Positions 16,681-25,126 are shown, counted from the stretch's first letter. The stretch is DNA of 64,000 nucleotides from REEP01 sp964517265 (GCA_964517265.1 CAZFBS010000001.1:62001-126000); one strand, 5' to 3'. Notes: generated from the letters alone by a model not told the origin. Program-made: numbers and translations.

Positions 16681-17037
16681 TTCCGGCTCTCCGAGACGGC
16701 GGCGATCCGTCGGAACCGGAGCGCCAGCCGCCGCCGTGAAGCGCCGTCGAGCGGGTCCGGGTGAGGCGTGATCCGCCGGACATCTTTCCACCGCTGGGAA
16801 ATGGAGGGGTGGGCTCGCCGCGCAGTGTAAGCCGCCGAGCACACACCGGATTTTCCGCACACGCCGCATCGTCATTGGTCGGTAAACCGCCTTGTTGATC
16901 GTCGGCAACTGTATCAAGGGCAAATCCTCCCTTGTGTCCCTTGCGCAGGTGCGTGCAAATCCTTGGAACTCGGCTCCCGCCGGCGACGTTGTGGATCAGA
17001 GGAGGCGCAATCCCGATCTTCAATCCGGAGGGTCGAT
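16681..17037. other. Intergenic region between repeat array and copper-storage gene
   Basis: I see no gene here. Open frames in this stretch exist only because of the repeat array and lack ribosome binding sites or family features. The last 12 bases hold the GGAGG ribosome binding site of the Csp-like gene. Confidence 0.4.
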
Positions 17038-17439
17038 ATGCAACACCAGGAAATGATCGCTTCCCATCCCGACGTCCAGGGCGGCACCGCCGACGCGCTC
17101 CTGCGCTGCATCGAGGAATGCTATAGCTGTGCCCAGACGTGTATATCATGCGTGGATGCCTGTCTGGCCGAGGGGATGGTCGGCGAGCTCAGGCAATGCA
17201 TCCGGCTTAACCTGGGCTGCGCCGATATCTGCGCCGCCACGGGGGCGATGGCCTCGCGCAGGACCGGCTCCAACGAACAGGTTCTGCGGCAGGTGATCGA
17301 GGCCTGTGCCGCCGCATGCCGTGCCTGCGGAGACGAATGCGAAAAGCACGCCGGGCAGCATGAACACTGCCGGATCTGCGCCGAGGCCTGCCGGCGCTGC
17401 GAACGGGCCTGCCGCGAAGCAAGCAAACAGGTCGGTTGA
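17038..17439 (+). CDS. Four-helix-bundle copper-storage protein (Csp3-like, DUF326)
   Basis: A 133-residue cysteine-rich protein with no signal peptide. Cysteines are spaced along predicted helices in C-x3-C and C-x2-C patterns (CIEECYSCAQTCISCVDAC near the start; CAAACRACGDEC and CRICAEACRRCERAC near the end). This is the pattern of Csp proteins, whose tetrameric four-helix bundles hold many Cu(I) ions inside. Absence of a Tat signal points to the cytosolic Csp3 type. The start at 17038 has a GGAGG site 7-8 bases upstream; an in-frame ATG 25 codons earlier adds an unrelated Arg-rich stretch. No other copper gene is adjacent. Confidence 0.85.
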   Translation: MQHQEMIASHPDVQGGTADALLRCIEECYSCAQTCISCVDACLAEGMVGELRQCIRLNLGCADICAATGAMASRRTGSNEQVLRQVIEACAAACRACGDECEKHAGQHEHCRICAEACRRCERACREASKQVG

Positions 17440-18232
17440 TCGCCGATCGCGTCTGCACGGAGGTCCGAAAGCGGCCGTGCTTGCGGCCGCGGCGCCTCGG
17501 AGCGCAAGCCGGATCGGAAGCGCCTTTCGGCGCATGGCGAGCAACACCTGCCGGTTGATCGAAGGGCGCCGTCGACCGCAGGGCAGAGAGGGGAGGCCGT
17601 CGGACTCTCCGGGCGCCACTGTTGGGCCTTGGAGTTTCGCAATCCGGTGCGAGTCGCCTCGATTGCCGCCATTCATCGCCGCATCGCCACCCTTATTGAT
17701 CGTCTTTCGAGTCCTAACCGCTTGATAATAAAGAAGAATACCGGGGTCCGGCGGTGATGTCGTCAGCATTTGTCATCATGTGTCGGCATATGTCGGCAAA
17801 CGGGCTGCAGGGCAGGAGAGTCGATGCTGATCCGGGCCTGCCGCCGGCAGATGACGCTAGGGGAGGTGGCCGCCGCCGGGAGCGCTGTCAAATGGATTTC
17901 TCGCTCCGTCTTCATGCCATCGCGGGGTGGCTGCCAGCCTCTGATGAGGGCGGTCGACCGGAACGGTGACAAGCTCTCCACGGACACAAGAGAACCCCAA
18001 CCGAACGCTCGCCCCGAAGTGCCGATGGCGCCGAGCGGCTGTTTGCGCGCTCCGAGGCGGTGGTGAGCGTTCGGAATGAAGCCGCGCTCCGGCTCGACGC
18101 GCGCAGTTCATCCTATCCCGTGGTCCGATGCTGATGGGTCGGACTCATCCGTCAGTATCGAACCAGCAGATCAAAGGGGATTTGTCGATCGAGGGATCCT
18201 CCGCTTGGGAACGAGGCGAGGAATCCGATCCA
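17440..18232. other. Gene-free stretch
   Basis: About 790 bases with no convincing gene; open frames have mixed composition and no start signals. A G+C-rich inverted repeat (GCGGCCG at 17471-17477, CGGCCGC at 17484-17490) just after the Csp-like stop could end its transcript, although no T run follows. The element TGTCGGCA occurs twice near 17780-17800. Confidence 0.35.
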
Positions 18233-19081
18233 CTAGATGTTGGTTTGATCGGGCGGTATCCCTTCGGGCAGCCGGGCGGCTCCGTTGCCATCTTCACAGC
18301 TCACTCCGTGCATCCCCACGCCGTAACAGGTCATAGACAACGATCCCATAGCATAGCCACGCAGCAGGGCCCGTGCGCCCGTATCCGTCGCAGCCAGCCC
18401 GGCCGTGTAGAGCAGAGGGATGAAATGATCCGGGGTAGGAACGGCCATTTCAAAATCGGGATGCTCGGCAGTCGCGAGAATGTCGGCCGGCGCCTCGGTC
18501 ATCTGACGGACGATGCTGTCGTCGTAGCGGCGCGCCCAGTCGGCGCCGGCGTCCGGACGGTTCCATTCGATCCGTCGGAGGTTGTGCACGACATTGCCGC
18601 TTGAGAGAATCATCACCCCGCGCTTGCGCAGCGGGTTCAGCTTGGTGCCAAGGTCAATGTGAAAATCAAGCGGCTTCAGGGCATTGATCGACAACTGGAC
18701 GACCGGAACGTCGGCTTGCGGGAACAAGTGGGCAAGCACGCTCCAGGTGCCGTGGTCCAGCCCCCACTGGTCGCGGTCAGCACCGACCCAGTGCGGCTTG
18801 GCGACCTCCGCCACCTCGCCGGCCAGCTCCGGCAGGCCGGGTGCGGGGTAATCGAAGGCGAACAGCTCTTCGGGAAAGCCATAGAAATCGTGGATCGTGC
18901 GTGGCCGCGCCATCGCCGTTACGGCGGTTGCGCCGATGAACCAATGCGCCGACACCACCAGCACCACCCGCGGCCGTGGCAGAGCCTGTCCAAGCCGGCG
19001 CCATGTCCGCGTGTAGCCATTATCCTCAAGAGTATTCATCGGGCTGCCGTGGCCGATAAAGAGTGCCGGCATGGTCATCAT
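18233..19081 (-). CDS. ygiD: YgiD/DODA-type class III extradiol dioxygenase
   Basis: A 282-residue LigB-superfamily protein. ALFIGHGSPMNTL near the N-terminus, VVSAHWF, and a downstream SSGNVVHNLRRIEW motif supply the metal-binding His set expected of plant DODA and bacterial YgiD enzymes, which cleave catechols such as DOPA with non-haem Fe or Zn. The ATG at 19081 is supported by AAGGAG 6-7 bases upstream; a TTG two codons earlier is less likely. The gene stands alone, so its physiological substrate cannot be told from context. Confidence 0.88.
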   Translation of the reverse strand: MMTMPALFIGHGSPMNTLEDNGYTRTWRRLGQALPRPRVVLVVSAHWFIGATAVTAMARPRTIHDFYGFPEELFAFDYPAPGLPELAGEVAEVAKPHWVGADRDQWGLDHGTWSVLAHLFPQADVPVVQLSINALKPLDFHIDLGTKLNPLRKRGVMILSSGNVVHNLRRIEWNRPDAGADWARRYDDSIVRQMTEAPADILATAEHPDFEMAVPTPDHFIPLLYTAGLAATDTGARALLRGYAMGSLSMTCYGVGMHGVSCEDGNGAARLPEGIPPDQTNI

Positions 19082-19411
19082 GTCCAACTCCTTGTCGTGA
19101 GTGCGCGGTCCCTTGCGCAGAGACGACGCCGGCGTAGACTACTTATTTCAGCTGATCAGCCTGAGGAAAGAATTCAACAGTTTGCCTGTCATGATCGCCG
19201 GCTTCGGCGAGCGGGTGATAGTGACGCTGGACTGATCGTGTTGAGGCGCCGCCCGTCCCCCGGCTGAGGGCTCCGGCGGTTCTGCCTTACGCGGGCTTGG
19301 AGCCCGAGCCGCCTCTGCGCGGGAATGCCCTGGATCGCCACGGCCGCTTTCGCGGCCTCGCGGGTGACGTCGGTGGGGAAGCGTTGAAGGCGTCTTTACG
19401 AGGAGGCGCAG
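19082..19411. other. Gene-free stretch before the IS remnant
   Basis: Roughly 330 bases between the dioxygenase start and the inverted repeat. No gene is supported. The minus-strand frame that crosses this region is the out-of-frame tail of the damaged transposase and not a coding extension. Confidence 0.35.
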
Positions 19412-19899
19412 CGCGTAGCAACCATTAAGTCGGGGTGGATTTTTCGGTCCAGGGCGTTCCGTGCTGGACGACAGTGTTGGCGTAGATGAGGAGTTTACGG
19501 GCGCAGGCGATGAGCGCAGCTTTGTGGGCTTTCCGCGGCCGGTGAGGCGGGCGTAGAGGGCGATCAGCGCCTTGTTCCAGCGGAAGGCGGCGGGCAGGGC
19601 GGCGGCGAACAGGGAGCGGCGCAACCGCCCGCGTCCGCCGGCGATGTGGCGCTGGCCCTTGTGGGTTCCGCTGTCGTTATCGAATGGCGCCACGCCGGCC
19701 AGGGCAGCGGCTTGCTCGCGGCTGACGCGGCCGAGTTCCGGCATGCGGATGATAAGGGCGATGGCGGTGCGCTCGCCGATGCCGGGGATGCTGAGGACGA
19801 AATCAAGGTGCGCCGCGAGATCGGCGCGGCTCCGCAGCCGCTCTTGAAAAGCCCTATAAGTCGCAATCAGTGCAGGTTGATATTAATGGTTGCTACGCG
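19412..19899. repeat. 17-bp perfect inverted repeats bounding an IS110-family remnant
   Basis: CGCGTAGCAACCATTAA occurs at 19412-19428 and its exact reverse complement at 19883-19899. They enclose the transposase fragment almost exactly: the stop codon of the fragment lies inside the left repeat. Classical IS110 elements lack terminal inverted repeats, whereas the IS1111 subgroup has short subterminal ones, so the 488-bp unit may be an internally deleted IS1111-like derivative or a rearranged insertion. Confidence 0.7.
19425..19880 (-). pseudogene. IS110-family transposase, C-terminal fragment with frameshift
   Basis: Translation of the minus strand gives a stretch resembling the Transposase_20 domain: FVLSIPGIGERTAIALIIR, then MPELGRVSREQAAALAGVAPF and DSGTHKGQRHIAGGRGRLRR. 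The reading frame then shifts near 19520-19530; the next frame continues with AALIACARKLLIYANTVVQ and ends KSTPT at a TAA at 19425-19427. The N-terminal DEDD catalytic part is absent: the frame begins only about 8 codons before the QERLRS segment. The gene is therefore truncated at its 5' side and frameshifted, and it cannot encode an active transposase. Confidence 0.88.
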
Positions 19900-19901
19900 G
19901 G

Positions 19902-20234
19902 CTACCTCCTGGGCAGGGGGCTACATCCTCTTTCCAAGAACTCGCACGGAATGTCCGGTGTCGTAGGCCCCGGCCGATTTGGAAAGCTCGTTTCAATATT
20001 CACCGGCTCCCACTGTCCGTTGGTGCAGACGAACTCTATGCATGGTTTGCCGATATAACGGCACCCAATACGTTCTGGTCTGGGCCCCGAACATGCTTGC
20101 GTTACATTCTCTTGTGTGGTTGGGGCTATCTCCCGCCCCTCTGATACCACGTTGTTGTCCGTCGTCGGCTGTGCCAGCGGGCCCGTGGCAGGGATGCAAA
20201 GGCTGGCGACGGCGATGAGCAACCTTTTGATCAT
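19902..20234 (-). CDS. Small secreted cysteine-rich protein of unknown function
   Basis: A 110-residue protein with a clear signal peptide (MIKRLLIAVASLCIPATG, cleavage near residue 22) and a strong AAGGAGAG ribosome binding site 7 bases before the ATG. The mature part has six cysteines (CSGP, GCRY, PCIEFVC, IPCEF, GCSPL), which could form three disulphides, and is rich in Pro. I do not recognise a family. Its stop lies 3 bases from the right inverted repeat of the IS remnant, so the original C-terminus may have been replaced when that element arrived. Confidence 0.65.
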   Translation of the reverse strand: MIKRLLIAVASLCIPATGPLAQPTTDNNVVSEGREIAPTTQENVTQACSGPRPERIGCRYIGKPCIEFVCTNGQWEPVNIETSFPNRPGPTTPDIPCEFLERGCSPLPRR

Positions 20235-20334
20235 CTTTAGCTCTCCTTATAGCTCACCCGGCATTTATTCTATATCCTGCCACGCTCGACCGCGCGCGCC
20301 AACCCAACAACGCCGTCATCAAGGGTGAGCGGCC

Positions 20335-20432
20335 AAGCGCGTAGCGGTTACAATCTGCGGTGGTTCGCGGCGGAATCACGTACGGCGGAATACGCCTTCG
20401 GCTATTCTGCCGTACGCGGGCTACGCGCGCTT
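20335..20432. repeat. Palindromic intergenic element with strong hairpin
   Basis: Near-inverted ends AAGCGCGTAGC (20335-20345) and GCTACGCGCGCTT (20420-20432) enclose a 15-bp hairpin whose arms are 20381-20396 and 20400-20414, with one bulged C, one G-U pair and a TTC loop. The outer ends share the CGCGTAG core with the inverted repeats of the IS remnant 440 bases away, so the two may be related. Confidence 0.5.
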
Positions 20433-20522
20433 GCATCACCTTGAACCGGAAGGAGGGGTCCCGCAGGACCGGCAAGGCGGGACGAGCGCCGGCTTGGCGC
20501 TCGAAGAGCTGCTGGATCGCAA

Positions 20523-20546
20523 AAAGGGCGCCCGAAGGCGCCCTTT
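20523..20546 (-). terminator. Rho-independent terminator of the phaC-like gene
   Basis: Read on the minus strand, a 10-bp perfect stem AAAGGGCGCC/GGCGCCCTTT closed by a UUCG tetraloop is followed by TT. It lies 52 bases after the phaC-like stop codon. The exceptionally stable loop and perfect stem make it a confident terminator; it may also work for plus-strand transcripts. Confidence 0.85.
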
Positions 20547-20597
20547 CTTTGGCAGGCCCGCTTGCAGCGGCGGGCTTTGCGATCCGCCCGTTTTCGA

Positions 20598-22094
20598 CTA
20601 TTCCGCGGCAGCGATCGCGGTCTTTTTGCCGGAGATGTCGAGTTGGAACTTCACCGGACCGCGCACCGACTTGCCGGTCGCGTCCTTGAACGTACCGTTG
20701 ACCGGCGCCTTCTTGCTGTAAGGACTGGTCAGAATGGCGACATGGCCGCCATGGAACGCGACAGACTCCAGCAGACCGCTGCCTTCCAGGAACTTGTTGC
20801 CGGCGGTGGCACACGGTGGCGTGACCAGATCGTCCTTGATGGCATAGTTCTGATACCAAGGCATCTTCATCCCGACGAGATCCTTGATGTTCAACGGCTT
20901 GCCATAAAGTTGCACCGGCAGTGTGCCATCGTCGTTGATGGGTTGCTGGAACGTGCAGGAACTCATCTGGGCAATTCCCAGCGGCAGGTGCACCCGCTCC
21001 TTGAGCAGCCAGCGGAACAAGGCGGCCACGGTCTTGCCCGGATTGAGATCGGTCGCCTTGTGCAGCGATGCCTGGTCGAGCACCCGAACCAGCGGCTGTT
21101 CCCGATCGAGAGCGACGAACCGCATGCCGAGACTGAGCAGGTAGCCATTGGCGACCCGATTGCCGCTGGGCAGCGTCGTCGTCAGGAAATCGTGATGCAT
21201 CCGCGGCATGCCATTGATGGCATCGCTGTAGGTGCCGTCGACCGGGGTCACGTTGGTGATCAGGGCGTCGCACACATCGGTCAAGGTCCCCGACAGGACG
21301 TTCATCAGACAGACATAGCCTCCCTGACAGGTCCCGTTCAGCGTGATCTTCTGGCCGTGCTTTTTCACCAGCTTCGCCGCCAGCTCGCGCGTTTGGGTGC
21401 AATCGTCCTCCGGGGTCATCGTCTGGACCTTCTCGTTGGTCATGATGTCCTTGACGACGCGCACATAGGTCGGAATGCCTTCATTGGCATAAGAATGGGC
21501 GTAGCTCTTGTTTTCGCCCGGCAGGAACGAGAGGATATGCACGCCGAGCATATAAGGCGGCACCAGTATCATCGGTTTCAGGTCGTCGCGAACCTTGACG
21601 TCCTTGTTCGTCGGCAGCACCTGGTAGAGACGGAAGCAATCGGTCTCCGCAACGAGTTCATAGCCGGTCGAATTGAAGTGGAAGCCGAACTCGTCCTTGA
21701 TCCGTTCGATCTCGGAAGTGAAATTGGCCACGGCCTCCATAACGTCGGCTTCCCGGCGGATGTAGCCCGACAGCGTCTCACCGCCGTTCAGCGGATAGAC
21801 CGAATTCATCAGCGCCTGGGTCCCTTCTTCGATCTGATCGAAGACGAACCCCGTCAGCTTCTCCTGTGCGGATAACATGCCCTTGGACATCAGCGACTGA
21901 TTGTGCTGCATGATCTCCATCGTCTGCCACAACGACAGGGGGTTGTCCTTGGCCGCCTGCGCGGCAATCTTCGCGGCGATCAGGCAGCTGTCCGAAAATT
22001 CCGTGAACTCCCGGTTGCTGGCTCTCATGAACGCAAAGCAGTACCGCAACCAGTTGGCACCAATCTCCGGCATCTCCCTTGATAGCGATAACAT
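20598..22094 (-). CDS. Poly(3-hydroxyalkanoate) synthase-like protein (PhaC family)
   Basis: A 498-residue alpha/beta-hydrolase. The nucleophile elbow is GTCQGG with Cys256 in place of Ser, as in the G-x-C-x-G box of PHA synthases. The acid is most likely in IKDDLVTPP (about residue 425) and the base in HGGHVAIL (about 455). These are the Cys-Asp-His elements of PhaC, which polymerises hydroxyacyl-CoA into storage granules. It is shorter than class I PhaC (about 590 residues) and longer than class III PhaC, and no phaE, phaR, phaP or phaAB is adjacent, so it may be a divergent PhaC paralogue. The ATG at 22094 has a strong AGGAGGAG site. Confidence 0.75.
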   Translation of the reverse strand: MLSLSREMPEIGANWLRYCFAFMRASNREFTEFSDSCLIAAKIAAQAAKDNPLSLWQTMEIMQHNQSLMSKGMLSAQEKLTGFVFDQIEEGTQALMNSVYPLNGGETLSGYIRREADVMEAVANFTSEIERIKDEFGFHFNSTGYELVAETDCFRLYQVLPTNKDVKVRDDLKPMILVPPYMLGVHILSFLPGENKSYAHSYANEGIPTYVRVVKDIMTNEKVQTMTPEDDCTQTRELAAKLVKKHGQKITLNGTCQGGYVCLMNVLSGTLTDVCDALITNVTPVDGTYSDAINGMPRMHHDFLTTTLPSGNRVANGYLLSLGMRFVALDREQPLVRVLDQASLHKATDLNPGKTVAALFRWLLKERVHLPLGIAQMSSCTFQQPINDDGTLPVQLYGKPLNIKDLVGMKMPWYQNYAIKDDLVTPPCATAGNKFLEGSGLLESVAFHGGHVAILTSPYSKKAPVNGTFKDATGKSVRGPVKFQLDISGKKTAIAAAE

Positions 22095-22549
22095 CGAAAC
22101 TCCTCCTGTGGCACGTGGCTAAAAATATCCTTACCAATTAGTGTAACACGAACCGAAAAGCTTGTGTAGTGTGCATTGCACCCAAAAAAGCGCATTCAAT
22201 GTTCAGCAGCATGCTAACAATAATCCATATGAAGGCCATACCTTGAAATGGGATTCCAACTCCAAAGGTGAAAGTAATTAGCATCTGCATTTCTAGCGGC
22301 GTCGCTACCGGCGGCGCGATCGTCCCGGCGGACTCGCCCCTGGTGCGGGCGGTGGGTCGCCTCACCGCCGGATGGTCCTCGCACCCTAAAGGGAGATATG
22401 TTGCATTGCAGCATGCCGTCAAGACCCCTGGCGGCAAGGCCCCTGGCGGGGTGACGGGCAGTCAGCGCCGGGCGCGCGCTTGCACCCGAACCGGCTTCGG
22501 GACGCGGCGATTCAGAAGGGGTCGGTGACGGCCGTGGCGATCCGTGTGA
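22095..22549. promoter_or_regulatory. phaC-like upstream region with a palindromic operator candidate
   Basis: No gene is supported. The first 200 bases are AT-rich and probably hold the promoter. An 11-bp palindrome GTGCATTGCAC (22171-22181) lies 77 bases upstream of the start, and GTGTAACAC is at 22141-22149. PhaR-type repressors bind TGCA-rich sites, so an operator is possible, but no phaR is seen. A minus-strand frame at 22138-22437 with one hydrophobic stretch was judged too weak. Confidence 0.3.
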
Positions 22550-23206
22550 TCAGGAGTCCGAGTGCTGTAGGACCCGGTCGGCCACGAATGGGTTGGCCTG
22601 CCGCTCTCGGCCGAACGTCGACAGCGGCCCATGGCCCGGAATGAAGGTGACGTCGCTGCCGAGTGGCCACAACTGGCCGCGGATGGACCGGATCAGGGTG
22701 TCGTAATCGCCCATCGGAAAATCGGTCCGGCCAATGGAGCCGGCGAAAAGAACGTCTCCCACCAGGGCCGTCCGCGAGGCAGGATCAAAGAAAATGATGT
22801 GGCCCGGTGTATGGCCGGGGCAATGCCGCACCTCAAGGGTGATGTCTCCGACCGACACGCTGTCGCCATCGTTCAGCCACTGATCAGGGGCGAAAGCCGG
22901 AAGGCTCGACACCCCGAACATCGCGCTTTGCTGAGGCATGGCATCGATCCAGACCTTGTCATCCTGGTGCGGTCCCACGATCGGGACCCCGAGCCGGCCA
23001 GCGAGATCGGCCGCGGCACCCGCATGATCCAAGTGCCCATGGGTCAACAGGATCTTCTCGACGGTGACACCGGCCTTCTCAATCGCCGCAAGAATCAGTT
23101 CGAGGTCACCACCAGGGTCGACAACGGCCGCGGCGCCGGTCTGTTCACACCAGATGACGGAGCAGTTCTGCTGGAACGGGGTGACCGGAACGATCTTGTA
23201 CTTCAT
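22550..23206 (-). CDS. MBL-fold metallo-hydrolase (glyoxalase II-like)
   Basis: A 218-residue metallo-beta-lactamase-fold protein. The zinc-binding motif THGHLDHAGAA is at about residues 55-65, with further ligands in HCPGHTPGH and in IPGHGPLS. It resembles YcbL-type glyoxalase II-like hydrolases, many of which act on thioesters; the exact substrate cannot be read from sequence. The start ATG at 23206 has only a weak AAGGG-like site. It ends 455 bases upstream of the phaC-like gene on the same strand and starts 64 bases after the SDR gene. Confidence 0.85.
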   Translation of the reverse strand: MKYKIVPVTPFQQNCSVIWCEQTGAAAVVDPGGDLELILAAIEKAGVTVEKILLTHGHLDHAGAAADLAGRLGVPIVGPHQDDKVWIDAMPQQSAMFGVSSLPAFAPDQWLNDGDSVSVGDITLEVRHCPGHTPGHIIFFDPASRTALVGDVLFAGSIGRTDFPMGDYDTLIRSIRGQLWPLGSDVTFIPGHGPLSTFGRERQANPFVADRVLQHSDS

Positions 23207-23270
23207 GCGTGACTACCTATGCCCTTTTTCGCTGCCGACGGCGCCGTTTAAGCCCGCCGCTGACGCACTC

Positions 23271-24044
23271 TTACCACGGCACAGGCTTGCGTGAATTAAA
23301 GAATCCACCGGTGGGACCATCGGCCGGCAGCGTCGCCAGCCATACCGGCGTGTCTGCCCCCTCCTCGACCGAGAGCGGGGCGCGCTCCGTGCCCAGGCTG
23401 GTTCGAACCCACCCCGGGCAAGCGGCGTTGATCTTGACGCCGGTGTCTTTCAGTTCCTTGGCGAACAGCACGGTCAACGCGTTGAGCGCCGCCTTGGAGG
23501 CCTGATACGCGGGAGACGTCACACCATAATATTGTGATGTCGGGTCCCCCGTCCGGGAAAGGGACCCCAGACTGCTCGACATGTTGACAATGCGCCCGAA
23601 GTCGCTCTTGCGGATCAGCGGCAGCAGAGCCCGGGTCGCGGCGAAAGCGCCGAACACGTTGATCTCGAAGGTCGCCCGGATGATCTCCGTCTCCAACTCG
23701 CTCGGCTTGACGCCGGAATCCATCATTACGCCGGCGTTGTTGACGAGGATATCGAGCCCGCCGAACCGGTCATCAAGCAGTGTCGGCAAAGCCTCGACCG
23801 CGGCCGATTCGGTGACGTCAAGGATGACGCTATGGGCGTCGATACCCTCATGCTTCAGCCGATCGAGCGTGCTGCCGGCGTCGGCGCCGTTTCGGGCGGC
23901 GGCGATGACTGTAATACCCATGCGCCCGAGTTGCCGACTGATCTCGAAGCCGAGCCCGCGATTGGCACCGGTAATCAGCGCCACCCGCCTGGCGCTGCTT
24001 TTTTGGGAGCCATTCTCAGTGAGATGTTCGGGTATCGCTGACAT
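23271..24044 (-). CDS. Short-chain dehydrogenase/reductase (SDR family)
   Basis: A 257-residue classical SDR. The NAD(P)-binding glycine motif TGANRGLGFE is at about residues 26-35, NNAGVM at about 107, and the active-site pair appears as YYGVTSPAYQASKAAL, where Tyr and Lys of YQASK are the catalytic residues. A Ser in the NMSSSLG strand completes the triad. The first 18 residues are a polar extension. The substrate is unknown; annotation as a carbonyl reductase-like enzyme is common for such sequences. It has no obvious functional tie to the MBL gene downstream. Confidence 0.88.
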   Translation of the reverse strand: MSAIPEHLTENGSQKSSARRVALITGANRGLGFEISRQLGRMGITVIAAARNGADAGSTLDRLKHEGIDAHSVILDVTESAAVEALPTLLDDRFGGLDILVNNAGVMMDSGVKPSELETEIIRATFEINVFGAFAATRALLPLIRKSDFGRIVNMSSSLGSLSRTGDPTSQYYGVTSPAYQASKAALNALTVLFAKELKDTGVKINAACPGWVRTSLGTERAPLSVEEGADTPVWLATLPADGPTGGFFNSRKPVPW

Positions 24045-24204
24045 TCCTCGTTCTCCGCATCGGGCAGCGGATGATGACCTTGTTGACGCCGCTTGCCAGC
24101 CTCACTGGCCGATTCACCAAAGATATGGCAAGCGGTCCCGATCGCAACGAGCGAACCTTGAGGAGCGCAGAAAGACTGCCCGCCGGCGGCGAAAAAAGGC
24201 CCGG

Positions 24205-24300
24205 TCAAGGACGCAAAAGGCGAGGGCGCCTCTGTGTCAACCATATCACGAAGACGAGACTGAGGACGAACCAGGACTTCAGCGTGCGCATGAACAACAT
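24205..24300 (-). CDS. Very small single-pass membrane protein (31 aa)
   Basis: A 31-residue frame with the form MLFMRTLKSWFVLSLV then FVIWLTQRRPRLLRP. It has one hydrophobic helix (about residues 10-21) and a basic tail, which fits a positive-inside small membrane protein. A good GGAGG site lies 6-7 bases before the ATG at 24300. It lies 160 bases upstream of the SDR gene on the same strand. No family is recognised. Real expression is uncertain because of the short length, but the start signal is better than those of several accepted neighbours. Confidence 0.4.
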   Translation of the reverse strand: MLFMRTLKSWFVLSLVFVIWLTQRRPRLLRP

Positions 24301-24418
24301 GTTTTTCCTCCCTGCAAAGCCGCAACCATTATAGCCCAGCATCGCGCCGACAGATCACCCCAATTCTGTCGTCCATCGCCGGATGGTCCCAGCGAGAGGG
24401 ACCGGATCAGGAACCCGG

Positions 24419-25114
24419 TCATCGCGCCTGCTGCAAGGGCCGCCGCCATCCCGCCGATCGGGCTTCATCTTCGCTGCAGAACGTTCGCCCTCCGGGAGAG
24501 GCTGTGATGTCAATCTGCTCGTAGATGTCGTCAAGAGGTCCGTAATAAAGACGTCGACCGTCCTTCACGATTCCCTTGATCAGGCACGAATCATGCCCGG
24601 GCTTTTCTTCTATGGCAAGACGTTCGCCTTTTCGCCATTCGTCAGGCATGATGAACTTGCTTCCCCAGATTCCGAGCCCCGCTTCCTTGGCCGCTGTCTG
24701 CGCGACCTTGTAGCTCTGCGGCGCGTCCGGTTTTGCCAGCGCATATCCGCTCTGAATCATGTCGAGCGAAATGTCACGCTCGCCGATTGCGCAGGATGCC
24801 ACCATCGTCGATCCCGGCTCCGCCACGCGTTGGCACTGTAAAGACGTGCTGCCGAGGTTGAGCATCTTGCGCAGATGGTATGCGGCCGAAAGCCCGCATT
24901 CCTCAATCTTTCCATCGCCGTCACATGCCTGGCCGAGCTCGGGGGCATCGATCCCGATCAGGTTATAGACGTCGTTGCCGATCTGAATGGTGTCGCCATC
25001 GAAAACTGCTATCTGTGGCGACTCCCGGGTGGCAACCGACGCGGTTTGCGGCAACAACCAGATAAAGGCGAGAACGACCACCGAGGTCGCTGCAATAGCA
25101 AATGGAAAACGCAA
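24419..25114 (-). CDS. Secreted or membrane-anchored thermonuclease-family protein (SNase-like)
   Basis: A 231-residue protein with an N-terminal hydrophobic segment (residues 5-22) and a staphylococcal-nuclease fold. AVFDGDTIQIG and IGIDAPELGQAC carry the metal-binding Asp and catalytic Arg-region pattern, although the first catalytic Arg of SNase is not obvious here. The last 60 residues form a separate piece ending SEDEARSAGWRRP, similar to zinc-like tails in secreted nucleases. The start is TTG at 25114, supported by AAGGAA 7 bases upstream and the lack of any ATG before the hydrophobic segment. It could be a non-catalytic relative. Confidence 0.75.
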   Translation of the reverse strand: MRFPFAIAATSVVVLAFIWLLPQTASVATRESPQIAVFDGDTIQIGNDVYNLIGIDAPELGQACDGDGKIEECGLSAAYHLRKMLNLGSTSLQCQRVAEPGSTMVASCAIGERDISLDMIQSGYALAKPDAPQSYKVAQTAAKEAGLGIWGSKFIMPDEWRKGERLAIEEKPGHDSCLIKGIVKDGRRLYYGPLDDIYEQIDITASPGGRTFCSEDEARSAGWRRPLQQAR

Positions 25115-25126
25115 GCGAAATTCCTT

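Noticed and set aside
16107..16862. Long frames through the tandem repeat (for example PGACD repeats)
   Set aside because: They exist only because the 15-bp repeat has no stop in any frame and because of the N run; no start signals.
22138..22437. 99-codon minus-strand frame with a hydrophobic stretch upstream of the phaC-like gene
   Set aside because: No start signal, and it covers the AT-rich part expected to hold the promoter.
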